From: Malaya genurostris
Taxonomy: Eukaryota; Arthropoda; Insecta; Diptera; Culicidae
Direction: 5' to 3'
Length of the DNA: 64,000 bases
Assembly: GCF_030247185.1 (NCBI RefSeq)
Contig: NC_080571.1
Coordinates: forward strand, 6,569,001-6,633,000
This document shows positions 45,998-57,428 of the stretch, in pieces. The position numbers were made by a program, and so were the translations under genes. Position 1 is the first letter of the stretch. Each line of letters begins with the position of its first letter. The notes beneath the pieces were generated by a model, which worked only from the letters and a program-made list of their open reading frames with translations, did not search any database and was not told the DNA's origin.

Positions 45998-47049
45998 TAG
46001 ACGAATTACATTTTAAATCGTACTCAGAGGTAGCAGCATCCTCACAGATTTCAATGAAACTCGCAGTACTTACTTCATGACTTACTTTCTGTTTTTTAAA
46101 AATGATCTAGACTGTCTTTTGAAAAGAGCCAAACTTTTTTCCACCAATTTTTTTCAATTGGTTCTAGTAGAAAACTGAAAAATCTTTCCAAAAAGTATTG
46201 TATTAGTGGTTTTTACAAAATAAGTCAAGTTTTCGAATAAAAACATGAACAAAAAAAAATCCTAATCGACTCCTACACTGAAAAAAATCGATTTCAAAAA
46301 TTCAAAAATTTGCGATTTGCAAAAAAAAACATTTTTAATTTGGATGAAATTTTGTTATAAGATAGGTACCTCAGTCAAAAATTCAAATTAGGTGCTTTTA
46401 AGGGAAAAATGTTTGAAAAAAACTTTTCCTAACTTTCTAACTCAATCAAATGTTCTACAGAAGCTGACAATAATCCGCTTCCTGGCCGTCCAAAACCACA
46501 CGTGGAATTTTTGGTAGCTTCAAAGTACGGAACAAGAATTCTGAGCGTATTCCAGTGGAAGGCATGTTTCTAAATATGCTTACGCTTAGCCGCAACACCT
46601 TTCGACAATGGTTTAGTTGCGTTGTTGCAAAATTGTGTTTTTCCGTTCAATTTTAGATGTAATATTGAAAATACAATTTCATTGAATGCTACTTTTTACT
46701 TTAGATATGGAATATTTATTGTTTTTCCCAAAATCAAAAATATTCCATATATCGTTAACCTTATACCGTTTTCGTTTATTGATCAGAGCAGCCCGAAAGC
46801 TGACCCAGAGTCGCCCGAACAACGTTTGATATGTTTGTTTTAGCAATCTGTGGTCGCTCTAGATCGGACTCCAATCGCGTAGTTTCGCTCTGAAAATTTT
46901 CTCGGGTCGCACCACGCATCCAGCCGAGTTTGTTTATTTTTTCTTTTTTTCATGAGTTGTTGTTTAGGGCGCGTACCACGTGTTCGTTTTACTCGGAGTC
47001 AGAGTAGCCCGCGTCTAGGTTCAAAAACAAAAACGGTATTAATTAAATC
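45998..47049. other. no recognisable gene
   Basis: AT-rich to about 46450, then mixed. ORF-like stretches lack motifs. Confidence 0.4.
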
Positions 47050-47921
47050 AGTACACTACAAAGGCACGTGCGTCGTCACCATCTTTTTCCATCAGACTTT
47101 CAATCAACCCACCATAAGAAATTGAACTATTAATTTTAGTCTCTCACCTAAACAGTACGCTGCCATTAACGTTGTTTTCCTCGTGAAACGGCCCACTAAA
47201 CTACTGATAATCGCACCGCACCTGCTAACTTCCACAGTTTTTGAGCCGAACATAAAATAGGATGTAGTACACACACACAATCGAGGCGATTGGAATCAAA
47301 TCTTGGGTGTCCCCGGTTGTGCCCGGGACGAACTCTACTCGGCACAGGCCGCAACGGAGTAAAGAATTATTATTGAAACCAGATGATCTGAACTGAAAAA
47401 TTGCTTGGGCAAACAGGGACTTCCTGATTGGACTCGGAAGCTGATAGTGTGTGGCAGTTTGCTCCACTCGAGCCCGGCGATAAAATGTTCCGTTTCAGTT
47501 TGACTCTAGCCAGGACCTGAAAAATACTCATTATGTGCCAATAAAGCAGGGGCTTGATGTATCTATTTGTTGATGAAAATACCCTGATTCGGCTGCGCCA
47601 GGACTAATGGCAGTATTCTGGTGGGGGTGGGGATGTTTACGAACCTTTAGTCACTGTATGCATTTTCCATGGAGTGCAGTTTCAAATAACGGTGGATCAA
47701 GGCGGATGCAGTCGGCTGGGTTAGAACAGAGTGAAGATTAGCCGACTGCATTTAGCTGGATTAGCTATACGATGCAACGATGGCTGAGGGCGGCAATCAA
47801 TTTTTACTATAATCAATTTCGAGGTGCGAGAGATGGGATCGGATGTTCCGGCATCCATCGAAACTCGTGGGCTTTACTGGAATTATAGTATGTTTGCTCG
47901 AATAAACGATTTTGGCAGCAA
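47050..47921. other. repeat-poor island, probably unique intron sequence
   Basis: No similarity to other parts of the window and higher GC. An exon or enhancer is possible, but I see no splice-bounded coding segment. Confidence 0.35.
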
Positions 47922-47934
47922 TACTGTTTAGGTT

Positions 47935-48148
47935 TTTTTTTTTTTTTTTTAAATAACTATTTATTGGAATATGAGTTAAAATTAAATTATTAAGATTTAA
48001 ATTGGGTGTTCAGCCACAAGTGGTGACTTTTCAGCCCTGTTATATATATATATATATGATTTGGTTATTACCATGAAGACATCATTTGCTTCCGCAATTC
48101 TGAGATTTTTGTGTAGGGAAAATTCTAAACCTACTTGTATTGTGTAAT
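47935..48148 (-). mobile_element. retroposed 3' transcript fragment with 13-bp TSD
   Basis: TACTGTTTAGGTT occurs at 47922-47934 and 48149-48161. Between them the - strand reads a coding-like stretch (VGLEFSLHKNLRIAEANDVF, ending VAEHPI and a stop), then TTCCAATAAATAG, a poly(A) signal, then about 16 A. This is the structure of a 5'-truncated mRNA or LINE copy. The parent gene is not recognised. A small TA run (48041-48057) lies inside the reading frame. Confidence 0.6.
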
Positions 48149-48161
48149 TACTGTTTAGGTT

Positions 48162-48719
48162 AATTATGTTAATTATATATTGTTCATCTGAAATATTCAG
48201 TTCTACGTTACGAAACATAATATTGAAAAGCTAGCGAGCGTCGGCATGAGGTCTATTGCCTTGTTGATTGCCGTTTTAATTGACCGCCATTTTGGTGAAA
48301 CATTAAATTAAAATAAATGGTGCTATCATCACGTGAACGATGAATTTAAAATTGAAAAATTAGATAGCGATAGCTATTGGAAAGCTTCTGAAAAGCAATG
48401 TTTTCCTATGCTTTTTTCGTCAAATGAAACATTTTTATTCCATCTATAAGAATTTTGTAGAAGTGCCACGATATTAGCTGTTCCTCGCAAAATTTGTGGA
48501 TCGACATAATATTAGTATTTCTCGTACACCCTCCTCTTCTTGAGAGACTTATTTCTTTCAAATTATAAGTGATCAATATCAAAAGTTTTGTTCACAAAAT
48601 ATGATGTTAGTTGAATATTTAGGGGTTATTGTTTGTACGAAAAAGCACACATATCATTTCGTATTTTTTTTCACGTTTCGTTTTCGGCTCATCAGTGCTT
48701 AAAGCAGTTCAAATTAAGA
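48162..48719. other. no recognisable gene
   Basis: AT-rich; nothing recognised. Confidence 0.4.
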
Positions 48720-49275
48720 GCGGGTCATTTCGCCGAAAGTCGTTTCGCCGAACGCCATTTCGTCGACAGCCTACCCGCCGTCGGAAGCGGCGACCTCTTG
48801 CATACAAACCTGTAATCGCCTCGTTTGCCGGTCTATTCAAAGCTTGGTTTCTTTGCTTCAGTTAGGTCCGAACATTAGATATTTTTTCACTTAGTAATCG
48901 GAAAATACCACATACATTTACTTGGTAGATACACCTGTGCAATTGCTTTGATGCTTAGTGGCTAATAGTCAATAATTTTTCTTTGTGAACTCTGTTCTGA
49001 GGTTTATGAATCAATCTTTAAGCAAGAGTACAAGAATCAATTTTTATTCAAGTAGTACAATTAAAGGTCAACAAAACGGGCGTTAAACTATTATCATTCA
49101 TTTGTGTTTATTTTAAATCAATTCCAATTATAATATTAAGACAATTACAGGAATCGGCGAAATAAACCTCTCGGCGAAATGGTTTTCGGCGAAGTGGCCC
49201 ATTCGGTGAAATGTCATTCGGCGAAATGACCCTTTCGGCGTAATGACTTTCGGCGAAACGACTTTCGACTTCCAT
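48720..49275. mobile_element. element with inverted arrays of a TTTCGCCGAA motif
   Basis: 48722-48775 holds three units such as CATTTCGCCGAAAGTCG; 49150-49270 holds about seven units in the opposite direction (CGGCGAAATGACCCTTT, TTTCGGCGAAACGACTTT). The arrays face each other across about 370 bp of AT-rich sequence. This looks like a MITE with subterminal iterons. No target-site duplication found. Confidence 0.5.
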
Positions 49276-49505
49276 CTCCACCTAACATTTCAATTTAAAC
49301 CGCTAAATAGACGCAATGTTTACACTGTTTAAGTAAACTCTAGATGGCAGTTTAATTTGAACTGATGAGCGGAAGCGGAAACGTGAAAAAAATTGAGAAG
49401 CTAAGTTATTTGCATTTCCTGATAAGTGCCGGAGACTTCTAAGATTCTTGAATTTCTGCTAAAATATAAAAAAATATGTTTTTATGTTAAGCAAAGCAAA
49501 GTTTT

Positions 49506-49700
49506 GGCATTACGTTCCTTTTGTGGAATTTGGCCTTTCTTTTTCAAAAGACTTCGCAGCCGATTCTTAGTGTACAGAATCTTTGAAATGTTAGTACTAT
49601 GGATCCTACTGACACTAAGAATCTTTCCAGGTCGGAGCTCGAACATACGACAACTGGCTTGTAAGACCAGCGTCCTATGCATTGAACCACCAACCCGGGA
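49506..49700 (-). mobile_element. tRNA-Val-like SINE, copy 2
   Basis: The reverse complement begins CGGGTTGGTGGTTCAATGCA, has an anticodon-arm-like CTGGTCTTACAAGCCAG, and GTTCGAGCTCC as a B box; it continues with TGGAAAGATTCTTAGTGTCA and ends with the element body at about 49506. Same family as 32810-33045. Confidence 0.65.
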
Positions 49701-49702
49701 TG

Positions 49703-50226
49703 TTTTTATGTTAATTATTTATATTCAAAAAACTGTTCTAATCATATTCATAAATTTATTGCTAGTAACAATTGGTATATGAAAATAATCATATCATCAC
49801 TTTGTATTAAATATTATTAGAGTTTTCAGATTATATATGCCTAAACATTTGGTTTGGTTTTTAATTAAAACTTTTCTGGGAAAATTTATACCCTTAATTT
49901 ATTTTGTGAGAAAAAATTTTATCTTAATACAACCTAAAAAACATACCAGTTTAGTGTAATGGTACGATGCCAAATCCAGCAAAGTTAGAATAGTGCAATT
50001 CCACATGAAATCGAATGTTGATTTAGGTTTGGATTTTTTGATAGGGATAAAATTTTACGTTAGCTTTCTCCTTGACCAAAAAGGCAATTTGTATTATCAG
50101 TCTGTCATTTTAATTCTAGCATTAATTTTGTGTCTAAGCGAAAGTTCTTTGAAAATTTTCATAAACAGTTTGCCACATTGGTTTGGTGTATACACAGTGA
50201 AATAAAACGTGCTTTCTACACTGGTA
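49703..50226. other. no recognisable gene
   Basis: AT-rich; nothing recognised. Confidence 0.4.
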
Positions 50227-51030
50227 TTAGGTGTACAACTTTGCTTCCGCCGTTTGCGATAGGTGGCTGTACCGGCTGAGGCTGGTCAAAATACATAGAT
50301 GAAAATGCCTTTAAAGTGAGTGTGTACAGTGCCTAACGAATTGTCATCGCCGTTTCAGTGACAGTTGTTCTTGTTTTCGTATTATGAACGCTCGAAAATG
50401 TCTGTTTATGTACCCAATTCTCGCCATTTGCGGGAAGTTTTACTTTTCTGTTACAATTCGGAAACAAATGCAGGAAGGTGGTGGAAGAGAAAAAAACCTT
50501 CAATTTGGTGGGATCAGCTCGGTGTGATTTACTACGAGCTCTTAAAACCGGGTGAAACCATCACAGGAGATCGCTACCGAACGCAACTGATGCGCCTTAG
50601 TCGCGCACTAAAAGAAAAGCTGCCACAATATCAAGAGCGACATGACAAAGTCATCCTCCAACACGACAATGCTCGGCCTCACGTCGCAAAAGTAGTCAAA
50701 AAGTACCTGGAAGCGCTGAAATGGGAAGTTTTGCCCCACCCGTCGTATTCCCCAGATGTCGCCCCTTCTGACTTCCACCTATTCCGTTCGATGGCACACG
50801 GCCTGGCAGATCAACATTTTCAATCCTTCGAAGAGTTGGAAAAATGGATTGCTTCATGGATAGTCAAAAGAGGACTAATTTTCGAGCCGGGATCCGAAAA
50901 TTTCCGGGAAAATGGGAGAAAGTTGTCGATAGCGACGGATAATACTTTGAATAATACATCTGTAAGCACTTTTTCGCAATAAAGCTTTTCATTTTGAAAA
51001 AAAAAGGCGGAAGCAAAGTTGTACACATGA
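50227..51030 (+). mobile_element. mariner (DD34D) copy M2, internally deleted, 804 bp
   Basis: TA at 50225-50226 and 51031-51032. TIRs TGTACAACTTTGCTTCCGCC and its exact inverse (outermost four bases differ). It carries a shortened transposase on the + strand. Different family from M1/M3 by TIR. Confidence 0.8.
50398..50982 (+). pseudogene. mariner DD34D transposase with internal deletion (M2)
   Basis: ATG at 50398 (MSVYVPNSRHLREVLLFCYN) gives the N-terminus of the DNA-binding domain; within about 25 residues the frame jumps to WWKRKKPSIWWDQLGVIYYE in the catalytic domain, losing most of the helix-turn-helix and the first catalytic D. The remaining pair is VILQHDNARPH and DVAPSDFHLF, 34 residues apart. 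The C-terminus reaches KLSIATDN. The frame is open across the deletion but the product cannot be catalytic. Confidence 0.8.
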
Positions 51031-51032
51031 TA

Positions 51033-51931
51033 GTAATTTTGTAATATAGTAATTTTATACGGTATAAGGTTGGGTAAACTTTACATTTTAATAAATTTCA
51101 TAAGTTTTTCAATTTTTCAAAAAGAGTCTTTTTAGAAAATATTCCATTAATGCTTTAGTTGATTTGTATGGTGTAGTGCATAACTAGTATAACTTTTTGC
51201 ATAGTGAGTCAAAAGCGAGAAATATTGACAAAACTATTATAAGTTTACGAAATTCGAATTAATAGACATCATGAATCGAGTTCAGATAAATAAATATGAT
51301 GTTAGGATATAAAATTTGTGCAGTTGGGGTAAACGTTGTTTGTGGTTTCACAGAAACATGACTAATGGTTCTTCTAAGTACTCATGTTTAAATATAATAA
51401 AATACTGGTACTGCAAAGACACCAGCAAGTGATAAAAAGTGAAGAATAAAACCCTTCTTGGAAACAGTCCCATAAAAACATTTTTTATCTTTTTATTAAA
51501 TAATTTGTGACACTAATTTGGGCTTATTTTTGACACCAATTGATTTAGATTGAATCGAGTAGTTCACAAAAGCATTCTCCACTGCTTATATCACATAATA
51601 GGCATCATTTTTCCAACCAAACGCTTGACATTTGCGTTGCCTATTTGTATGAGAAGAGTGATGCTTATCTAAAAAAAACCCTTCTTAGTCCACTTAGTGG
51701 AATTTTCATGGATCTTCGAAAATTTTCGAAAATTTCGGAAATTTCCTGTACTCCCTATGGTGCTTTTTCAAGATCGAAAATTTTCAAACTTTAATCGCTC
51801 GGCAGCACCCCTTACCCATTTCCGATTTAGCTCGAATTTTGAATGTGGACATTTTTCGAGGTGCTTAAACTTGTGAGCACTAGAGCTTTACCAAAATAGA
51901 GGTGATCCCAAAATATTGGCACTCTTATATA
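51033..51931. other. no recognisable gene
   Basis: AT-rich intronic or intergenic sequence. 51700-51790 has several GAAAATTTTCGAAAATTTC palindromes of no known meaning. Confidence 0.4.
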
Positions 51932-52825
51932 ATACATAAATCAATAAGTCCCGAGACAAACAATGGAAACAACATTTTTTTTAGCAAATTTTTTTATTCA
52001 TCAACATAATCACCTTTTAGGGTGATACAATGGTTCCAACGTTTTTTCAATTTTTCAATACCATGTTTATAAAAAAATTTACCTTTCGCTTCAAAATAAG
52101 CTTCAGCTTCAGCGATGACCTCCTCATTTGAGCCAAATTTTTTTTCCCTGGAGCATTTTTTTAAGATCAGCACTGAGGGCTAAATCTGGCGAGTATGGGG
52201 GGTGGGGAAGCAGTTCAATTCGTTCAATTTCGCCATTGTTTTCATTGTTTTGATCATTGCTGTTTTTGTTCCATCGAAAGCAATCGCGACACCCACTTGG
52301 AAAAAACTTTTATCATGCTCAATTTTTCATGAAGGATAGTAAATACACTTCCATGTGATATCTGTGTCATCTCAGCAATCTCTCGGAGCTTCACTTTACG
52401 ATCTTTCATTATAATTTTCGTCACTTCTCTCACATTTTCCGGTGTAACGGCTTCCACAGGTCTACCCGAGCGTTCCGCGTCATTTGTGTCGGTACGACCA
52501 CGTTTAAACTCGGCGAACCACCGACAAATCGTTGCTTTTGGTGGACAAGAGACCGGATAACATTTTTCAATCCATTGTTTCGCGTGCACGGTGTTTTTAC
52601 CCATTAAAAACAATGTTTTATCAAAACACGAAACTCGTTTTTTCCATTTTTAAACAAACTACAAAACGACTTTACTCCAACCTCGATAACTCAGCTGTTT
52701 CTGGTCGGATCGACTTAAAATTTTGACCCGTTTCAAGCAAAGGTTAGTACTCTAGAAAGACGTGATTACTGGTTTACTACGAGCGCCATCTTTGCTTTAG
52801 TCTCGGGACTTATTGATCCATGTGT
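51932..52825 (-). mobile_element. mariner copy M3, degraded, 894 bp
   Basis: TA on both sides; ends ATACATAAATCAATAAGTCC and the inverse of ACACATGGATCAATAAGTCC. Transposase N-terminal half on the - strand at 52613-52254 (HAKQWIEKCYPVSCPP, ICRWFAEFKRGRTDT, REIAEMTQISHGSV) followed by a frame break; the C-terminal end is at about 52010-52200. Like M1 it lacks the middle, but M3 keeps the second helix-turn-helix (TQISHGSVFTIL) that M1 has lost, so the deletions differ. Confidence 0.8.
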
Positions 52826-52829
52826 TATA

Positions 52830-53290
52830 AGAGCGGTAAAAATCAACGTGTTTTGTCGGTAACGTCACTTATCATATCTCCGGAAACAGAAGTCGCAGTC
52901 ATTTGATCTTTGAAATAGATCTCAATAGTAGCTTTCAAACGAGCCTAAGCTTGTTAAAATCAGTTCAGCCATCTCCGAGAAACTTACGCGGTAAAAAATA
53001 TCGCATTTTGTCGGTTACGTCACTTATACTATTATATATCCAGAATCAAAAGTCACAGCTATTTGATCTTCGAGCTGGATTAATGGCCTAACAATAGCTT
53101 TCGAACGGGCCTAGACTTGTTTAAATCGGTTCAGCCATCTCCGAGAAACATGCGCGGTAAAAAAAACAACCCATTTCGTCGGTTGCGTCACTTATATCAT
53201 TATATCTCCAGAACCAGCAGTCACAGGCATTTGATCTTCGAACTTGATCAATGGCTCAATAGTAGCTTTCAAACGAGCCTAAGTTTGTTA
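52830..53290 (+). repeat. three tandem units of about 155-168 bp
   Basis: GTCGGT(A/T)(A/G)CGTCACTTAT begins at 52855, 53010 and 53178, each followed by ATATCTCC-GGA/AGA, ATTTGATCTT, TAGCTTTC(A/G)AACG and TCAGCCATCTCCGAGAAAC. Units are roughly 80-90 percent alike by eye. Related single units occur at 24300 and 43960. Confidence 0.75.
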
Positions 53291-53741
53291 AAAAAAATCG
53301 TTAATCATAACACGGTAGCGCTCATCATTCACAGCATTGTTCCGTTCATCGTCGCCTTTGAAGAAGTACGACCTGATGATGCCACCGGCCCATAATCCAC
53401 ACCAAACAGTGATTTTTTTTCTGTATGCATTGGTAGCTTTTTCAATGCTTCTAATGGGTCTTCACTCTAGACACAGCAATTTTGCTTGTTGACGTATCCG
53501 TTCAACCGAAAATGAGCTTCGTCGCTGAACACAATATTTCGATAGAAAAGGATCTCTCAACCGAGCATAAATTTGATAGTAAAATTCAATAATTTTCAAG
53601 CCTTGTTTGTTCGTTACTCGATTCAAGATTAAATTATACACCAAACTGAAAAATTTTGACAATGACGCAAGAAACGATTCACGCGTGATCTGTCAAGAAT
53701 AGTGTTGCCAAAAAGATACCAGCAAATAATCACCCTTTACT
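53290..53741 (-). pseudogene. DD41D-related transposase fragment
   Basis: The - strand shows NIVFSDEAHFRLNGYVNKQN, almost the same as 34553-34610 (ILFSDEAHFWLNGYVNKQNC), with stops and frameshifts, and stops short of the second aspartate. The outer end at about 53740 reads AAGGGTGATTATTTGCTGG on the - strand, a TIR start like that of the DD41D element. It adjoins the tandem units directly, so the 3' half was lost. Confidence 0.65.
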
Positions 53742-54534
53742 CTCCACAAGAAAATACGAAAATGAAATGGAAGAAAATAATCGTGAATTCCGATGTGATT
53801 GCTCAATATCACATTCGTGGGACTGAATGGTGGGCAGCAGGCTTTTTTGGGGGCATTATGTTTCATATATTCGGCCGTTGCTGGTACCGATTATTATGTA
53901 TTAAATTTACCACACCCACAGATCGCTTGCCACACCAAGTATTTTTTGGAGAATTTGTCGAATATCTGCTTCTGTAATTTCATCGAGTAATCCAGACGGG
54001 AATTGCCGACGAAAAATTCCAAACCGGGATGTGCATGACGTTCGCTTTAATATTTTTTTCGTACTTTTTATCATTTAAACTTCGAACGAGACCGGACTTA
54101 TATCCAGTGTTGGTGATTGCCGATAATTTGGCAGATATTTCTTTAAATTGTATACAAGAACTCGCTGCCTCTCAATGCATGAACCGTTAGAGATTTTTTC
54201 TACATTTCTTCGCTTACCAAAATAGATACAGTTTTGAAATAATCGAAGCTGTGTGGAATTTACCAAGAGAGAATCGCAGGATCAAATCAATGATTTGACT
54301 TGATGATTCTCATACTAGGTTACAGTATTTCAAAACCCTTGTGTGAAGCATTCACTGACATTTGACCCAACTTATACAAAGTTTATATGCACATAGTTAG
54401 AATAAGCGGCAATAGTGAAGTTATCGTAATTATACACTGCCCGTATAGAATCGGATCGCAAAACGGTAATGAACGACCGTTGGTGGCTTCAGAGCGAATC
54501 CCCACAGCAGCGTACTAACCCGTGATGCTCAGAT
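53742..54534. other. possible coding remnant on the - strand, unidentified
   Basis: About 54035-53925 on the - strand can read FPSGLLDEITEADIRQILQK, which looks protein-like, but I cannot extend it into a known family. The rest shows nothing recognisable. Confidence 0.25.
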
Positions 54535-54690
54535 GGGTTATCGAGAGCAATTCGCTCTCGCACTGGTGTCCATTCTATGTTAAATGAACCATGCCAGTTT
54601 TTGTTGCTGAGATGATATCCGCCTCTCTTTGATGGCACTGATTGAAACGTGTGAAGAGTTGCTAGAGAGCGTTCTTTGCGTTTCTTGCTT
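54535..54690 (-). repeat. repeat E, copy 2
   Basis: Inverse of 31290-31430 (shared CAGTGCCATCAAAGAGAG and CAGCAACAAAAAC). Class unknown. Confidence 0.6.
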
Positions 54691-54699
54691 ATATCAGAA

Positions 54700-55932
54700 C
54701 TAGTTACCAAACTGAAAATGGAGCTGTAGCTGTTCAAATCTAAGCAGTGTTTTTGTGGGTTTATTTTCAAAATTTTATAGAAAACAATTCTCTAACCAGA
54801 TTTGATAGAATGTGAAACGAACTGTAAATGAGCAAAAGTTATCTCATGTTACTAAAATCTAGTCTTCCACAAGTAATGCTTCATAATGAGCGTTGGTGTG
54901 TATACGTAATTGATCTTGTACTGTAACTTGTTATCTATTCGGTTATGAATCTCTGATAAATTCCAACAATTGATGTGCTGCATTCAAAACTGCCAAGTAA
55001 ATACACGAAATAAGTCGTTGTCATACAAATTTCCAACAAAAGGCGCATAAAAATGTTCCCTACCAATTTGTATTTTATTAATGAATAGTTATCAGTTTAT
55101 CACAATTTTGCGCTCGCGGTTCAAGTTTCGCTCGCCAGCTTACTTCATCTAGCATTTCTGCCATAACAAAGAAATCATCCCAACTTTTGCCATCCGGAAT
55201 GCCACGGTGAAGGAAAGTTCTGCCAGCCGTTCGCTCATAACAATCTCAAAGTTGCGCCAAAACTTTCGACTCAAAACCGAGGAAAAGATAGATATTATCC
55301 TGACCTGCCTGGTGCTACCTGGGCATTGTTACTCATTGCACTACCATTTCGCATGCGGATAAGTTGATCTTCCCATTCAGATTGAGCCTTCTTTGCAGGG
55401 CTCAGGCTTGGGTTCAGGTTGACGGCGCCGAATTACGTCGCCCGGTTTGTTGCGAAAGTTGGACAGTCCTTGTAGGCATAGTATCAAAAGCCGCTCCGGA
55501 GGATGAAGCGGAGATGAATTTTGACAAAATGTGTGCATAATTTATGGTTTCCCTGAGTAAAAGTTTTTCGTCAGATTGCAAACTCTGCCTAGGATTTGGC
55601 GTGCGACCCCTTCGCTTGGCTGAACGTTCGGATGCAAGTTTTCTTGCTACTGAACAGCACCCGGCGGATGAGATATTCGTGCCTACGGTCTGCAAATATA
55701 TGCGGGATCGTGATTGTTGCCCTGGCACTGGCTGGGTTGCTGAATAATTCATCGTTGGGGTTTGCTGCCTCACTATCTCGGGCTGTCAGAGAGTAAATTT
55801 TGTGTTTGAGTTGGTAGTTTAGCAAGTTACACGCCGGTTTATTTGTGGAGATATTTTCTCCAGGAATGTTTCACTTCTTTCAACCTCAATTTAACTTCAT
55901 TTCTAATGATCTGTCCGTTCTTCATCCAACAG
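54700..55932. other. intron of the host gene upstream of the Ig exon
   Basis: From about 55080 the sequence is GC-richer and unlike the repeats. Several overlapping open frames on both strands (55414-55825) have no motif and are probably chance. It ends with the acceptor CCGTTCTTCATCCAACAG at 55915-55932. Confidence 0.45.
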
Positions 55933-56147
55933 GAATCACAGCCCCACCGGCCGTCAACAGCAACGACAACGAGGCAGCAGGTCCTTCGGGTGGGATAGCG
56001 GCTCCGTTTACCCTACCGCAGCTTCCACCGGTTCCCAATGGTGACAATAAGCCGTATTTTGACGACGTCAGCCCGCGGAACGTAACGACCGTGGTGGACG
56101 ACACGGCGATCCTGAAATGTCGCGTCAAGCACAAAGGCAACCGTACG
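55933..56147 (+). CDS. dpr-family gene, exon with the start of Ig domain 1
   Basis: 215 bp between the acceptor CATCCAACAG|GA and the donor CGTACG|GTGAGT. After two bases that finish a codon, 71 codons encode a Pro/Asn/Gly-rich linker, then PYFDDVSPRNVTTVVDDTAI and LKCRVKHKGNRT. This is the A-to-C strand start of a dpr/zig-type V-set Ig domain, with the first disulphide cysteine in LKC and an N-glycosylation site NVT. In dpr proteins the next residues are VSW, and the intron sequence here happens to begin GTGAGT (V S), so the exon break falls just before them. The second cysteine and Ig domain 2 must lie downstream of the window. dpr proteins are cell-surface recognition molecules of neurons. 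Which dpr paralogue this is, I cannot say. Confidence 0.8.
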
Positions 56148-57428
56148 GTGAGTCATATAAATTATTGCTGATTTATTTGGATGTTCCTCCCGGTCGGACA
56201 CCCAAACCATTTGCGAAAGAGCATGTTTGCACTGGTGCGGAAATGATGGTTCAATAAAAAGGATCATTATTGCGGGACGCGGCCTTTGTTGGGGCCAGTG
56301 ACCGTCATAAAAGGTGTCATCCAATGGATTCTTTTTTGTTGATGATGCGACCGAACCGAAACGGATCATTTGGTTTCGCTTGCTTCTCCCGATGGAAACA
56401 CAATAAAGGGGAGGAAAAATGAGGGTCGTCCGATTACATAAATGAAGTCCAAATGGGGTGGTATTTTGTATTTAAATGGTTCTTTTCGATTGATGAGTAC
56501 TTACGCCGAAGTATCATAAATGCTGGACGATGAGCAAGGAGCGGGCTAATTGAATACTTCAAACAGCACTGGAACGTGACGGAATGGAATGCAGCTAGCT
56601 TTGGACTAACTTGGTGGGTGTGGTGAATATTCGGAATTCAAATCGCGTTCGTGCAAATTTGCTTTAAATTTTTTTTGTCCAAGACGTGCATGTGAAGATT
56701 TTACCGAGTCTTAAGGCGTTTGAACTGAGTTTTTATCATGTACTCATAAGAAATTAACTTTAAAAATATCTTTTCATTGGGTTTAATCAATCGAATGATA
56801 TTAAATTAGCTCTTTTTAGTAACTGAATTCGAGACTATGCGATCTAAGTGATGAACCATAAACAGCGAGAAATAGTTTGAAAAGAACAAATTAATATGCT
56901 CCAACAACAGAGTTCTAAGCCGAAATTTTTTTCCAATCGGTGACACTGCCATGTATATTCAGCTATCCTGGACATGGGAGGACACCAACAGTCACAGGCG
57001 ATCCGAGGAACTAAATGACTCGTTTTTGTTTTACGGGGCGGGTAGTGTCTAATACTTTTGAAAAATCATTTATTTTTTTTTCTTATATTTTCTCACAGTA
57101 AAACATGTCAAGAATATTCTGTGAAATTTTCAAGCACATCGAAACAAAACTCAGCAGGCTATGGGCTTCTATCTTTGCTTATCTCATACTGCGAAGAAGT
57201 AAACGCTCGGCACATAGGTCCAAGATTTCTGTTTCGATCGACTTAAAAACTTGACAAAACATTCGTAAATGTTTCATTATAACAAATTATAAAAGATCAA
57301 ATATGATTTTTCGAAAATGTTAGACCCTACGGACTCCTTTGAATAATAATTGTTTCCATTGATTTTATAGACAAAAAACTTCAAACCCGTTTTTCTCGAA
57401 AGCAGGTTTTGAAAGTCCGTGTCCATTA
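56148..57428. other. intron following the Ig exon
   Basis: Starts GTGAGT. Repeat-poor to about 56640, then AT-rich. No next exon recognised before the window ends. Confidence 0.45.

Noticed and set aside
48629..48865. Arg/Phe-rich frame (SFRRKSFRRTPFRRQ)
   Set aside because: Produced by the TTTCGCCGAA iterons; no start, domain or conservation.
55414..55825. Overlapping frames on both strands just upstream of the Ig exon
   Set aside because: Higher GC lowers stop frequency; no motif, no splice sites and equal openness in several frames.
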